Below, in pieces: positions 9,339-17,650 of a DNA stretch of 64,000 nucleotides (its first letter is position 1; every line of letters starts with the position of its first letter). The notes below the pieces were generated by a model. The model saw only the letters and a list, made by a program, of their open reading frames with translations, had not been told where the DNA came from and ran no database searches. The stretch comes from JAWLAT01 sp041395325 (GTDB lineage: Bacteria > Pseudomonadota > Gammaproteobacteria > Xanthomonadales > SZUA-5). Made by a program: the position numbers and the translations under genes. The DNA is taken from assembly GCA_041395325.1 (NCBI GenBank), contig JAWLAT010000001.1, positions 286,433 to 350,432 of the forward strand. Reading direction: 5' to 3'.

Positions 9339-9781
9339 TTCAGTGCCCCAATGGCATGGCGCGCGGCCTCGATCCGATCGCGCGCCACCGCCAGCCGCGC
9401 AACATCCTCAGCCGTCAGCGTGAGTCCACGCTCCAAGTCGCCTGCTGCAATCTGCACCACCGCGGATTCAGCACCGAGCACATTCGCGCACGCCTGCAAG
9501 TCGGCCCGCAGAGCGAACTGTCGAAGCCTGGTCCGCTCATCGGCAGTCGCTTCCCGGGCACGGGGTGGGAAGAGGTCGGTGACGGCCATGCCCATGGCGC
9601 GGGCAATCTCCGAAACGGCGCAGCCGGCAAAGCAATGGAGGATGATCTTTCCGTCGTCTGTAGCTGCGATGGAAAGGGATGGGCTGCGATCCTCATGCGA
9701 TGGACATCTGGCAATCCAGCCCTGACCCTGCTTACTTACGCTCTGCAACCTCGATAGCAGGAGCAAGAGATTTGACGGCAT
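9326..9781 (-). CDS. CHC2-type zinc-finger primase-like protein
   Basis: A 151-residue protein with the DnaG-type zinc finger: CPSH, then DRSPSLSI, then LHCFAGC. It ends without the Toprim catalytic core, so it looks like a primase zinc-binding module acting with the overlapping DUF3987 gene. The start was set at the ATG at 9781 (PSNLLLLLSRLQ follows) rather than the longer in-frame extension, which runs through a hairpin region. It belongs to the AlpA - primase - DUF3987 transcript of the island. Confidence 0.7.
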   Translation of the reverse strand: MPSNLLLLLSRLQSVSKQGQGWIARCPSHEDRSPSLSIAATDDGKIILHCFAGCAVSEIARAMGMAVTDLFPPRAREATADERTRLRQFALRADLQACANVLGAESAVVQIAAGDLERGLTLTAEDVARLAVARDRIEAARHAIGALKWQS

Positions 9782-9789
9782 GGACTGTG

Positions 9790-9880
9790 TTCCAGGGGAA
9801 CCGCTAGACTGGCGATGCGCTTGACCAAGTGCACTTTGTGAAACGCAGCCCGCCCTGCCAGGCGGGTTTCGTTTTTCTGG
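9790..9880 (-). promoter_or_regulatory. hairpin region before the primase operon
   Basis: Between the AlpA gene and the primase gene lie two hairpins. One has stem CCCGCC / GGCGGG (9849-9854 and 9861-9866) and a run of five T on the plus strand at 9872-9876. The other is GTTCC / GGAAC around 9790-9802. The T run means the first could end plus-strand transcripts; read on the minus strand it could be an attenuator or part of a small regulatory RNA such as the C4 antisense RNA of P4-like elements. I could not decide between these. Confidence 0.35.
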
Positions 9881-9891
9881 GCTACCTGCGC

Positions 9892-10176
9892 TCACCTCGC
9901 GCTCTCCCGGTTGGAAGAGCCAGCAGAAGCTTCCTGGGTGGACCCGTTGGTTTCGGTTGCCCGCTCAATCAGTGAGCGGATGTCCTCGACCCGCCAGACC
10001 GTGATCCGGCCGCCAAGGCCTCGTGTCGGTGCCGGGAACCGGCCGGACCGAACGCCAGCCCACCAGGTCGACCTGCAAACAGGAATGATGGCGGGGATGG
10101 GAGGGTCAGCCTTCGGGTCCCCAACGATCTGCTGAACCCGCAGGAAGCCCGTCTCGGGTAGTGCATTGCGTTCCAC
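9892..10176 (-). CDS. AlpA-family excisionase/regulator
   Basis: A 94-residue DNA-binding protein with the AlpA/MerR-like winged helix layout: FLRVQQIVGD, then a CRSTWWAGVRSGRFPAP recognition segment, then TVWRVEDIRSLIE. In P4-like islands AlpA activates integrase or excision. It lies head to tail with the primase-like gene 110 bases away. The spacer before it contains GTGCTAG repeats that may be its operators. Confidence 0.8.
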   Translation of the reverse strand: MERNALPETGFLRVQQIVGDPKADPPIPAIIPVCRSTWWAGVRSGRFPAPTRGLGGRITVWRVEDIRSLIERATETNGSTQEASAGSSNRESAR

Positions 10177-10250
10177 GGCTCCGTCCTGTGTTGGCCTGTA
10201 TTGGCGGGACGGAACACATAGTGGAGTGCAAAAGGGAGGTTTTGGGACGT

Positions 10251-10336
10251 GTGCTAGAACACGCGTGCGCGTGCTAGCAGGCGCATCTCTCGAGCGATCC
10301 GACTGCGAGCGCGCCGTCTCTGGCAGTGCTAGCCAG
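10251..10336. repeat. GTGCTAG repeats upstream of the AlpA gene
   Basis: GTGCTAG occurs at 10251-10257, 10271-10277 and 10326-10332. The first two are 20 bases apart, close to two helical turns, and the last sits in an inverted repeat CTGGC/GCCAG (10320-10336) that overlaps the stop of the neighbouring gene. The position between the AlpA gene and the upstream gene suggests an operator for an island regulator. Confidence 0.35.
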
Positions 10337-11093
10337 AATTAGACTTTGGTGGATCCTTCCTCCAGAGGTTGTGCCATCTCTCCAAACTTCCCTCCTTGAC
10401 GAGGCTAACTTTCAGCTTTTTTACGACGTGCTTTGCGAAAGTTGGACCGCTCTTGCCGATGTTGCCTGGAACGGCAGTCCAACGCGTCCATTCCTCCTTC
10501 ACTCTGGCCTTCTCTGCTTGCTTGCCGTCCGAGTCTTTTTCTACTTTGCCCCTTCCACCAGTGGATGAGGTATAGCTCCTAAGAGCCTTCCCGAGTGGTT
10601 GAGACTCAATTCCTGCCAGCAGCCGTTCAACCTCGGCTGGATCAGGTGTTCGCGAGCTGAGTATCCCTCCGCGCTCGATCCAAAGGGATTTCGCAACCTC
10701 GGCATCGAGCATGTAAAGCGCAAGTTCAGCGCCGGGGACGTTGTTACTGCCTTTCAGAATACGGTGAGCTTCCATGCACAACGCAAGGCCAATTACCAGC
10801 AGGGCCTCCTGTTCCCTCCATTCGCGAGGTGGGAAGTGGACAAGCATGGCTCTAAGCCCAAAGTACTCGGTTTCGCCTCTTCGAAGCCATCTCTCCAATG
10901 CACCTACTAGTACTGGTCCGCGACGATCAGCGCGATGACAATCGGCCCATCGGCAAAATTCTCGTGCCGCTGCAAACGATGATTCGAGGTCGCGTCCCTC
11001 GTCGCGGGCGAGAGTCAATGCGAACCAGCCCGCTAACTTGCTTGCTCTGGATTTGAGCTCTTCGGTAGCATCCAACGAGGACTGATCAGACAT
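10329..11093 (-). CDS. hypothetical island protein
   Basis: A 254-residue protein of no family I recognise. It is mostly helical, with a charged Lys-rich C-terminal quarter (KVEKDSDGKQAEKARVKEEW) and no signal peptide or membrane segment. The ATG at 11093 overlaps the end of the integrase frame by 8 bases, so it was probably co-transcribed with it. Its bases look visibly more A/T-rich than the flanking chromosomal genes, in keeping with transfer. Confidence 0.55.
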   Translation of the reverse strand: MSDQSSLDATEELKSRASKLAGWFALTLARDEGRDLESSFAAAREFCRWADCHRADRRGPVLVGALERWLRRGETEYFGLRAMLVHFPPREWREQEALLVIGLALCMEAHRILKGSNNVPGAELALYMLDAEVAKSLWIERGGILSSRTPDPAEVERLLAGIESQPLGKALRSYTSSTGGRGKVEKDSDGKQAEKARVKEEWTRWTAVPGNIGKSGPTFAKHVVKKLKVSLVKEGSLERWHNLWRKDPPKSNSG

Positions 11094-12293
11094 TTCGTTC
11101 TCTGCTATCCGCAAGTGCCAATGCCTCTAGATAGTCAGCCCAGTCCTGCATCATCTTGGTGCGCTCGGCCAGAAACGCTGTGCGGTTGTACGCGCGCCCG
11201 TTCGGGTCCCGCACAGCGTGTGCGAGCTGGTGCTCGACAAAATCCGGTCGCACCTGCAGAACCTCGTCGAGTATCGTCCTGGCCATGGCGCGAAAGCCGT
11301 GGCCGCTCATCTCGTCCTTCTCGAAGCCCATGCGCCGCAGCGCGGCAAGCACTGCGTTGTTGCTCATCGGCCGCCGCGGGCTGCGAGCGCAGGGAAAGAC
11401 GTACCGACCCGTACCGGTCAGCGGATGGAGCTCCCGCAGATCTCCTGGGCCTGGCGTGCGAGTGGGACGATGTGCGACTCACGCATCTTCATTCGATCGG
11501 CCGGGATGACCCACAAGCCGCCATCGAGGTCGACTTCGGACCACTCCGCCTTGCGGAGCTCGCCGGGCCGGACGAACAACAGGGGGGCCAGCTTCAGGGC
11601 GGCTTTGGTCACCGGCCTGCCGCTGTATCCATCGATGGCTTTGAGCAACCCCGCCACCGATCCGGGATCTGTCAGGGCAGCGCGATGCGTTTCCTTGACT
11701 GGTTCCAGTGCGCCTCTCAGGTCCGCCGCCGGGTTTCGGTCCGCGCGACCGGAGGCGATGGCATAGCGGAATACCTGTCCGCAACACTGCAGTGCCCGAT
11801 GAGCGGACTCGATCGCGCCGCGCTTCTCGAGCTTGCGCAGTGCGCTAAGCAGCTCTGGTGCGGTGATCTCGGCAACAGGCTTGGCGCCGATCCACGGAAA
11901 GACGTCACGAACAAAGCGGTCCAATACGTTCTTGGAGTGAATCTGGCTCCAGGTCTTGGAGCGGAGGGCGTGCCATTCCCGGGCGATCACTTCGAAGCTG
12001 TTGGCGGCACGATCGGCACCCGCCGCCTTCTCCGCCTTGCGCTGCTCGGCAGGGTCGGTCCCGGCAGCGAGCAGTCGCCGGGCCTCATCGCGCCTGTCCC
12101 TGGCGTCTCGAAGGGAGGTGTCGGGGTAGGTGCCCAGGCTCAGGCGCTTCTCCTTGCCCCCGAATCGGTACTTCAGGCGCCACCACCTGCCCCCAGCCGG
12201 CGAGACCTCGAGGTAGAGGCCCCTGGAATCGTAGAGCCGGCGTGGCTTCTCTTCGGGCTTTGCGCCACGTACGGCCGTGTCGGTGAGGGGCAT
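11086..12293 (-). pseudogene. P4-type tyrosine integrase, frameshifted
   Basis: The N-terminal part (start MPLTDTAVRGAKP at 12293) has the P4-integrase arm-binding domain and the first catalytic Arg (VRPGELRKAEW). The frame then runs into a stop at 11418. The other frame continues with LRELHPLTGTGRYVFP, GHGFRAMA, EHQLAHAV and AYNRTAF, that is, the remaining His, Arg, His and Tyr of the active site. Inserting one base near 11438 would join them into a normal protein of about 400 residues, so one base is missing. It faces away from ssrA, as integrases beside their attachment site do. A sequencing error remains possible. Confidence 0.88.
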
Positions 12294-12390
12294 CTGGGGG
12301 CACCTCTGTGGGGGCATGCCTGGGTTGCCCCGCATCTTGCCCCCTGTTGCCCCCGGATGACAATGCACCTGGATGGACAACTGTGGACAC

Positions 12391-12431
12391 AAAAAAGGCC
12401 GGATCCCTTGCAGCTACTGGGGTTTCCGGCC
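12391..12431 (-). terminator. Rho-independent terminator after ssrA
   Basis: On the minus strand a perfect 7-bp stem (GGCCGGA at 12397-12403 pairing with TCCGGCC at 12425-12431) is followed by six T (12396-12391). It lies just past the tmRNA 3' end and before the integrase, so it would end tmRNA transcription. It sits on the island side of the junction. Confidence 0.75.
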
Positions 12432-12458
12432 TTCTTTGGACTTCGTTGGAACTTTGTT

Positions 12459-12480
12459 TGGTGGAGGCGGGGGGAGTCGA
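12459..12480 (-). other. likely island attachment site at the ssrA 3' end
   Basis: The last bases of ssrA (T-arm and acceptor 3' strand plus CCA) abut the integrase gene, which is the usual layout when an island uses the 3' end of tmRNA as its attB. I found no second copy of this segment to the left in the window, so the other attachment site must lie outside. The exact core length is not measurable here. Confidence 0.45.
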
Positions 12481-12811
12481 ACCCCCGTCCGCGAGACCTA
12501 CATCTGAGGATCTACATGTTTAGCCGAGTCTTTCGATCTCGTCGGCTGACGCCCCGACCGGCAGGGATGTCAGACGACCAGCCTGGTCGTTTTAACTGCC
12601 AACGTCAGGCCCGTTGGCTCGCGATTCCATGATTCTGACCCGCCTGCACCGAGCATGGACACAAGGTGTTGCGGTTAGGCGGCCTTAGGCCGCCAGAGCG
12701 TAGACTTCGTCGTTGGCGACTATAGTCTTTGCAGCTGGATTAACGAGGAAAGCTACCCCCTCGACATGCACCCCAGGGTTCGTGACCCACGTCGAAACCA
12801 AATGCGCCCCC
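12459..12811 (-). ncRNA. ssrA: tmRNA
   Basis: A 353-nt transfer-messenger RNA. The 5' strand GGGGGCG pairs with CGCCTCC before the encoded CCA (one G-U pair), giving the acceptor stem; the 5' end continues with the conserved TGGTTTCGACG, and the 3' end has the T-loop TTCGACTCC. The tag reading frame at 12685-12717 begins at GCC after TAGTC and encodes ANDEVYALAA then TAA. It rescues stalled ribosomes together with SmpB. The 3' end still has all its conserved bases next to the island, so the RNA should be functional. Confidence 0.96.
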
Positions 12812-12940
12812 GGTGGTGCGTTCATAGTGGGGGTAGCGCGCGGGCGAATCAAGTGTGGCGGCGCTTTGCGGTGCTGACGTGCAGCCGCCATTCAGTTCCG
12901 GAGCAGCGCTCGATCACCCTCGTGAATCGGGTGCTCGGAC

Positions 12941-13369
12941 TCAATCCAGCCAGCCGCGGCGGGCGGCGGTGCGGGCCAGCCAGACCAGGGCGAAGGCAAC
13001 GACGATGATCATCCCGGGCATGGTCAGCGCGCCGGCGCCAAGAACTTCGACGCCGCGGGCCAGGATGAACAGGTGGAACATCTGCAGCAGCACGCCCAGC
13101 AATGAGGCGGTGAACAGAATCAGCGCGAAGCGCTGGCGGAACAACAGCGCCAGCGAGCCCGTCGCGCCACCAAATACGGCCACGGCGAAGGCGATCGTGG
13201 CCCACATCGGCATGCCGCGATAGAGGGCGGCTTCAGCGGCCGGCAACGCGTCGATCTGGGCATCGCTGAGCATTGCCTGCTGGACAAAAGCCATGCAGCC
13301 CAGTGCATTCCAGATCAGCGCCAGCGCTGCCACCAGATACAGCCATTTCGGTGTCCGTCCTTTGCCCAT
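12941..13369 (-). CDS. small integral membrane protein
   Basis: A 142-residue hydrophobic protein with about four membrane helices (YLVAALALIWNALGC, WATIAFAVAVFGG, LILFTASLLGVLLQMF, GMIIVVAFALVWL). The start MGKGRTPKW at 13369 was chosen because the upstream in-frame extension is not hydrophobic or conserved in style. No family function is known to me. It is the first chromosomal gene beyond ssrA. Confidence 0.65.
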   Translation of the reverse strand: MGKGRTPKWLYLVAALALIWNALGCMAFVQQAMLSDAQIDALPAAEAALYRGMPMWATIAFAVAVFGGATGSLALLFRQRFALILFTASLLGVLLQMFHLFILARGVEVLGAGALTMPGMIIVVAFALVWLARTAARRGWLD

Positions 13370-13583
13370 CGTCGCGCCCCCAAAGCGGCAAATCGGAAGA
13401 TGCCGGTGAGCCGTCGGTCCCCACCGTCGATCTCGCCTGCGTGCAGTGTAGGACAGCTGCGGCGGCCAGGTTTCGGCCACGCCGCACAATGTGGGTCCGC
13501 GAGGCTTCGTCGTTCGGGTTCTGGCGAGCGCTCGGGCGGCGCTTCAGATCACATCACCGCCCATGGGCAGGTCGGGTCGGCGC

Positions 13584-13982
13584 TCACGGCCACAGCGCCA
13601 GAATCAGTCCAATCAGCGTGAACTGCAGCGTGTGATAGCCGCCATTGATGGCAAACAGCTTCAGACTCTTGCGCTCGAACAGATAGTTGACGCCGAAGCT
13701 GGAGGCGACCCAGAAGGCGCCGGCCGCGAAGCCTGCGCCCAGGCCAAAGGCGACCGGCGGACGCGGACCCAGAAACAGTGCGAAGACCCAGGCCGCCAGC
13801 ACACACAGCACGAAGCTGGTGCCGAAGATCATGGCCATGTTGCCGCGTGCCAGCTGCTCATCGCTCAGCCCGGCTTCGCGCTGCCAGGCCTTGCCGAACA
13901 ACATCGGTGAGTACCACAAGCCGCCGAGGATGAAACTGGCGATGCCAGCGACGATGACGGCAAGCAGATTGTATTCGGGCAT
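13584..13982 (-). CDS. DUF1761 family membrane protein
   Basis: A 132-residue protein with the DUF1761 signature: a first helix ending in GGLWYSPMLFG, then KAWQREAGLS, and three more helices. Function of the family is unknown. It is on the same strand as the neighbouring membrane protein gene, with a 214-base gap in between that shows no obvious hairpin. Confidence 0.82.
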   Translation of the reverse strand: MPEYNLLAVIVAGIASFILGGLWYSPMLFGKAWQREAGLSDEQLARGNMAMIFGTSFVLCVLAAWVFALFLGPRPPVAFGLGAGFAAGAFWVASSFGVNYLFERKSLKLFAINGGYHTLQFTLIGLILALWP

Positions 13983-14086
13983 GGCGGGCCTCCCTCATCG
14001 ATGCGTGAAGCTGCAGCATAGCCACGCCGTTCGAGGAAGGATTGAAGAAATGTCGCCTCGAATGATCCGTGCGGCAGACCGGCGCG

Positions 14087-14959
14087 TCAGCGAATGACGA
14101 TGCTGCCCGAATCCGGTTGTGCATGGCGGAGGAATTCGCCTGGTGTGAGGCCGCTGAAATGGCGGAAGTCGCGGATCAGATGGGCTTGGTCGGCATAGCC
14201 GCAGCGCAAAGCCAGGTCAGTCCAGGGCACTCGATCCTGCCGCTGCAGCCAGCTCACCGCGGCGCGAAACCGACAGATTCTGGCCAGCGCTTTTGGCGTC
14301 ATGCCGGTCTGCTCCAGGCAGCGCCTGGACAGGTGCTTGCGGGACAGACCCAGGGCCTCGGCGGCTGCCTCCAGGCGCAGTTGCCCGGCGCTGCCTTCGA
14401 TGTGTCGCAAGAGTTGCTGCAGCGCCGGGTCGATCTGTCGCTGGGCTCGCCAGCGCTGCAGCAGCCAGTGCTGGACACAATCGAAGCGTTCAACCAGATC
14501 GCGGCGATTGAGCAACGCCTCCCGCAGCGCCAGTACACCATCTCCGAGCAGATCCGAGAGCGGCAAGACCTGATCGCCGGTGTGTCGCAGATCTGCGCTC
14601 AGCCACGGTCGTAGCCCCGCCGGATGCAGGGCGATGCCTAGCAGGGCGTTGCCGTGCGGGGCTTCGGTGTCGATGGGGCGCTGATGCAGGCCGGAGAACC
14701 AGATGTCACGGAAGGGCACCCGCTGTTCCGGTGGGCCGGGGAGGATCTGGTATTGCGGCGGCCCCAGATTGATCAGCAGATAGGCATTGAGTGACGGCAG
14801 GATGCGATCGCGCTGGTAGCTGATCTGGCCTTCGCCGTACCACAGTGCCTGGATGGCGCCGCGCAGGGCCGGATGCGGCTCGCAGGTGGCCAGGGTCCAC
14901 TCGCCCAGTGCATCGCGATGGTGGTAGTGCGTGATGCGGCCATGACCGCCACCGTCCAT
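14087..14959 (-). CDS. AraC-family transcriptional regulator
   Basis: About 290 residues. The C-terminal 100 residues form the double helix-turn-helix: LEAAAEALGLSRKHLSRRC, then a second helix pair around VPWTDLALRCGYADQAHLIRDF and the family end SGLTPGEF. The N-terminal half is an effector domain of the DUF6597 kind seen in such regulators (PALRGAIQALWYGEGQ). The start MDGGGHGRITH at 14959 gives the usual family length. It is divergent from the LTA-synthase-like gene, with a 147-base gap. The effector is unknown. Confidence 0.88.
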   Translation of the reverse strand: MDGGGHGRITHYHHRDALGEWTLATCEPHPALRGAIQALWYGEGQISYQRDRILPSLNAYLLINLGPPQYQILPGPPEQRVPFRDIWFSGLHQRPIDTEAPHGNALLGIALHPAGLRPWLSADLRHTGDQVLPLSDLLGDGVLALREALLNRRDLVERFDCVQHWLLQRWRAQRQIDPALQQLLRHIEGSAGQLRLEAAAEALGLSRKHLSRRCLEQTGMTPKALARICRFRAAVSWLQRQDRVPWTDLALRCGYADQAHLIRDFRHFSGLTPGEFLRHAQPDSGSIVIR

Positions 14960-15106
14960 CCGTCGCCTTCCCTCAGCCACGCCCGTCGCGGAGAGGATAG
15001 CGCCAGCGCGGATGGGCACGCAGCCATCGTTCCCGCCGAGCAGACAATTCTTGTGTCGCCGGGCGCTCGCGTGAAGGCGTGGCTGCTGGCATGCTCGCGC
15101 CGCTTC

Positions 15107-17590
15107 ATGAAAATGAAATCTGTGAATGCCCCGGTCGAAAGTTCGGGGCACCGCGCCAGGATCTCGCGCTTGTCAGAACGTGTTCACACAACGGCGCTCA
15201 GCCAGTCTGTCCGCAGCTGGTTGAACAGTCGCTGGTCCTTGCTGCTGGCCGGCGTCGCCTGCGGACTGATCCCACTGCTGCTTGATGGCGGTGGGCGGGA
15301 TTCCGTGCGTCTGTGGCTGGCGAATGCGCTGCCATGGCTCTTGCTGTGGCTCTGCGCGCTGGGCTTGACTCGCCGTCCATTGTTCGCCGCCAGTCTGACC
15401 TGGCTGCTGGCGGCCGTCGTCTACCAGGTGAACCAGATCAAGTTGCGAGAGTTGGGCTTGCCTCTGGTCCCCTCCGACGTGCTGGTGTTCGATCAGATGC
15501 TCAGCAGTCCGGCGCTCTACTGGCGCTATCTGCGACTGCCCAGCTTGCCGCAGTTGCTGCTATTGCTGCTGTTGATCGAGTCCTGCCGACGCAGCTGGCG
15601 GCTGCGACCTCTGTGCCGACCCTTGCGGTTTGCTCAGGCACTGCTCTTCGTGCTCGCGGGCGGCGTACTGCTCAGCGTTCAGCAGCGCTGGGCGCCTTGG
15701 CCACAGATCTACGATCAGGAGGACTTGCGAATCAGCTTTTGGCACGCCGCCGCCGGAGCCGAACAGGCGGGCATGGCAGCGCACTTCATGTTGCTGCAGC
15801 AGAACACCCGTTCGACCCTGCCACCTGCGCTGCCGGGCATCGAGGACGCGTATGTCGAGCGCTTCGGCCCCCGCCCACCAATGCCGATGCCGAGTGAGCG
15901 CGTCGACCTGATCGTCGTCCAGAGCGAGTCCTTCTTCGACCCCGGCGATCTGGTCGACCTGGACTCTGAGCGCTACATCCCGAATCTGCGCGCGCTCAGC
16001 GAGCGCTTTCCGCACGGTCGGCTGCGCGTTCCCACTTTCGGCGGCCTCACGACTCGCACCGAGTTTGAGTTTCTGACCGGCTATCCGCTGATGGTCGTTC
16101 CGGAGATCCAATATCCCTTTCAGGGGCTGGTGCATCGGCCGATGTATGCGGTGCCCTGGGCACTCCGTGAACTGGGCTATCAGACGCGTGCACTGCACCC
16201 CTACGACCCCAACTTCTATGGCCGCAAGCGCGTCTATCCGCTGCTGGGCTTCCAGGCATTTCACAGCATCGGCGATTTCCGACTGGACGAGTACCACGGT
16301 TACTACGTGTCCGATCACGCTCTGAACCGGCGGATCATCGAACTGCTCGATAGCCCCGTGCCGACTTTCCTGTTTGCGGTATCGATCGAGAATCATGGAC
16401 CCTGGGATGAATTGCGACCGGTGCCGGCGGCGGAACTGGCCCAGATCAATTTGCCCGCCCGCGGCAGTGAGGCTGCTCGCGCCCCGCTGGCGCAGTTCCT
16501 GGTGCATCTGCGCCGGACCGATCAGGCGCTGGGTGAGCTGGCGGACTGGGTCATGCAGCGTGAGCGGCCAACCGTGCTGCTGTTCTACGGCGATCATCTG
16601 CCCAACCTGGTGTCGACCTTCGCCGAATGGCCCACGCGGGATGGCCAGTCGGTGGCACGGCAGACGGTGCCCTGGGTGCTGGTCGACAACCGCATGCGCG
16701 AGCCGGCGCCGCAGCGCATCGATCTGAGCAGCTCGGAGCTGGCCGCCGTGCTGCTCCAGCACGCGGGGCTGGAGGCGCTGCCGCTGTTCGCGGACATTAC
16801 GCGCTTGCGCAATGCCGAACCTGCCTTGTCGCAAGACGAGCGCATCCATTGGCACAGCCAGCTGGCCGCTGCGCAACTTGAGAGCGAACCGGATCTGAGT
16901 GCCTGGCAACTGCGTGACGTCACCTTCGCCGAGGTGGAGAAGTGGGGGCCGCAGAGTCAGGAACAGCATCCCGACGCCACCGAAGGTGTGGCGGTCTATG
17001 TCGACCTCGACCAACCGGTGTCCGAGGAAACGGTCCTGATGATCAACCAGAATCGTCTGGAGATCGCGGAGAGAACCGAGCGTCACCTGGTGGGCATTCT
17101 CGACCTCGCCAGCTCGCGCACCTTGCTGGCCGAACCTGGCCAACATCAGGTGTATCTGCTGGATCGCATGCAGCGCCAACGTCAGTGGGTGGGCGAATTG
17201 ACCGTTCGCCCCCGGGGGCGACGGGTCGGCGGGCTGTTGGGACTAGGCGCAGGGCCGTTCTGCGCCATCAGCGCCTGGGGCCCAGAGCAGTCCGCGCTGG
17301 AGCCGGTCGCGAACCGCCAGCCCGATGGGCAGATGGGCCTGTGGGCCCGATCCGAGTGCTTTCCTGCTGGCGCCCGCCTGCGCTTCGATGACCGGTTACT
17401 GGAAACGGCACTCGACGGCGAACTTGCCACCGCCCTGATACCGCCAGAATGGCTGTCGGCATCGACGCAGCGTCGCGTGGCGCTGGTCAGTTCCGAGGGT
17501 GAGGTGATGCCGTTGGGGCAGATCGAAGTGCTGGCGTCGAAGCCAGCCACCGTATTGGGCAGCGGTGCGATTGGCGAACCTTCACATTGA
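15107..17590 (+). CDS. LTA synthase-like membrane phosphotransferase
   Basis: An 827-residue inner-membrane protein: about five N-terminal helices (residues 42-190), then a periplasmic alkaline-phosphatase-fold domain. Active-site parts are visible: E274 in VVQSESFF, the Thr nucleophile T315 in FGGLTTRTEFEF, and the metal pair in FYGDHLPN. This is the layout of LtaS/MdoB enzymes, which move phosphoglycerol or phosphoethanolamine onto envelope glycans. About 200 further residues follow the catalytic domain, more than in most family members. Candidate starts are ATG 15107 and 15113. It stands alone, between the AraC gene and the his operon. Confidence 0.85.
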   Translation: MKMKSVNAPVESSGHRARISRLSERVHTTALSQSVRSWLNSRWSLLLAGVACGLIPLLLDGGGRDSVRLWLANALPWLLLWLCALGLTRRPLFAASLTWLLAAVVYQVNQIKLRELGLPLVPSDVLVFDQMLSSPALYWRYLRLPSLPQLLLLLLLIESCRRSWRLRPLCRPLRFAQALLFVLAGGVLLSVQQRWAPWPQIYDQEDLRISFWHAAAGAEQAGMAAHFMLLQQNTRSTLPPALPGIEDAYVERFGPRPPMPMPSERVDLIVVQSESFFDPGDLVDLDSERYIPNLRALSERFPHGRLRVPTFGGLTTRTEFEFLTGYPLMVVPEIQYPFQGLVHRPMYAVPWALRELGYQTRALHPYDPNFYGRKRVYPLLGFQAFHSIGDFRLDEYHGYYVSDHALNRRIIELLDSPVPTFLFAVSIENHGPWDELRPVPAAELAQINLPARGSEAARAPLAQFLVHLRRTDQALGELADWVMQRERPTVLLFYGDHLPNLVSTFAEWPTRDGQSVARQTVPWVLVDNRMREPAPQRIDLSSSELAAVLLQHAGLEALPLFADITRLRNAEPALSQDERIHWHSQLAAAQLESEPDLSAWQLRDVTFAEVEKWGPQSQEQHPDATEGVAVYVDLDQPVSEETVLMINQNRLEIAERTERHLVGILDLASSRTLLAEPGQHQVYLLDRMQRQRQWVGELTVRPRGRRVGGLLGLGAGPFCAISAWGPEQSALEPVANRQPDGQMGLWARSECFPAGARLRFDDRLLETALDGELATALIPPEWLSASTQRRVALVSSEGEVMPLGQIEVLASKPATVLGSGAIGEPSH

Positions 17591-17593
17591 GCC

Positions 17594-17623
17594 TTGACCG
17601 GGAGACGGGGCCGGCGTTAGTCT
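17594..17623 (+). promoter_or_regulatory. candidate promoter of the his operon
   Basis: TTGACC (17594-17599) and TAGTCT (17618-17623) are spaced 18 bases apart, a fair sigma-70 pair. The expected start point falls at the operator palindrome downstream, which would let a bound repressor block transcription. Confidence 0.35.
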
Positions 17624-17629
17624 GATCGC

Positions 17630-17647
17630 GTATTAATGCGTTATTAC
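17630..17647 (+). promoter_or_regulatory. palindromic operator before the his operon
   Basis: GTATTAA (17630-17636), TGCG, TTATTAC (17641-17647): an inverted repeat matching at 6 of 7 positions. It sits just ahead of the TrpR-like regulator gene, so self-regulation of the whole his operon is likely. In Lysobacterales a TrpR-family regulator of histidine genes (HisR) is described from comparative genomics; the match of this exact site to that motif was not computed. Confidence 0.55.
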
Positions 17648-17650
17648 ACG

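Noticed and set aside
1..12400. A second ssrA 3'-end copy as the left attachment site
   Set aside because: I read through the region for the GAGTCGAAC-type segment and did not find it; the island must extend beyond the left edge.
12685..12891. A 68-codon minus-strand frame ending in ANDEVYALAA
   Set aside because: It crosses the tmRNA; only the tag part is translated, starting from the resume codon.
15560..17179. A 539-codon minus-strand frame
   Set aside because: It lies fully opposite the LTA-synthase-like gene and has the His/Gln/Arg-rich look of a shadow frame.
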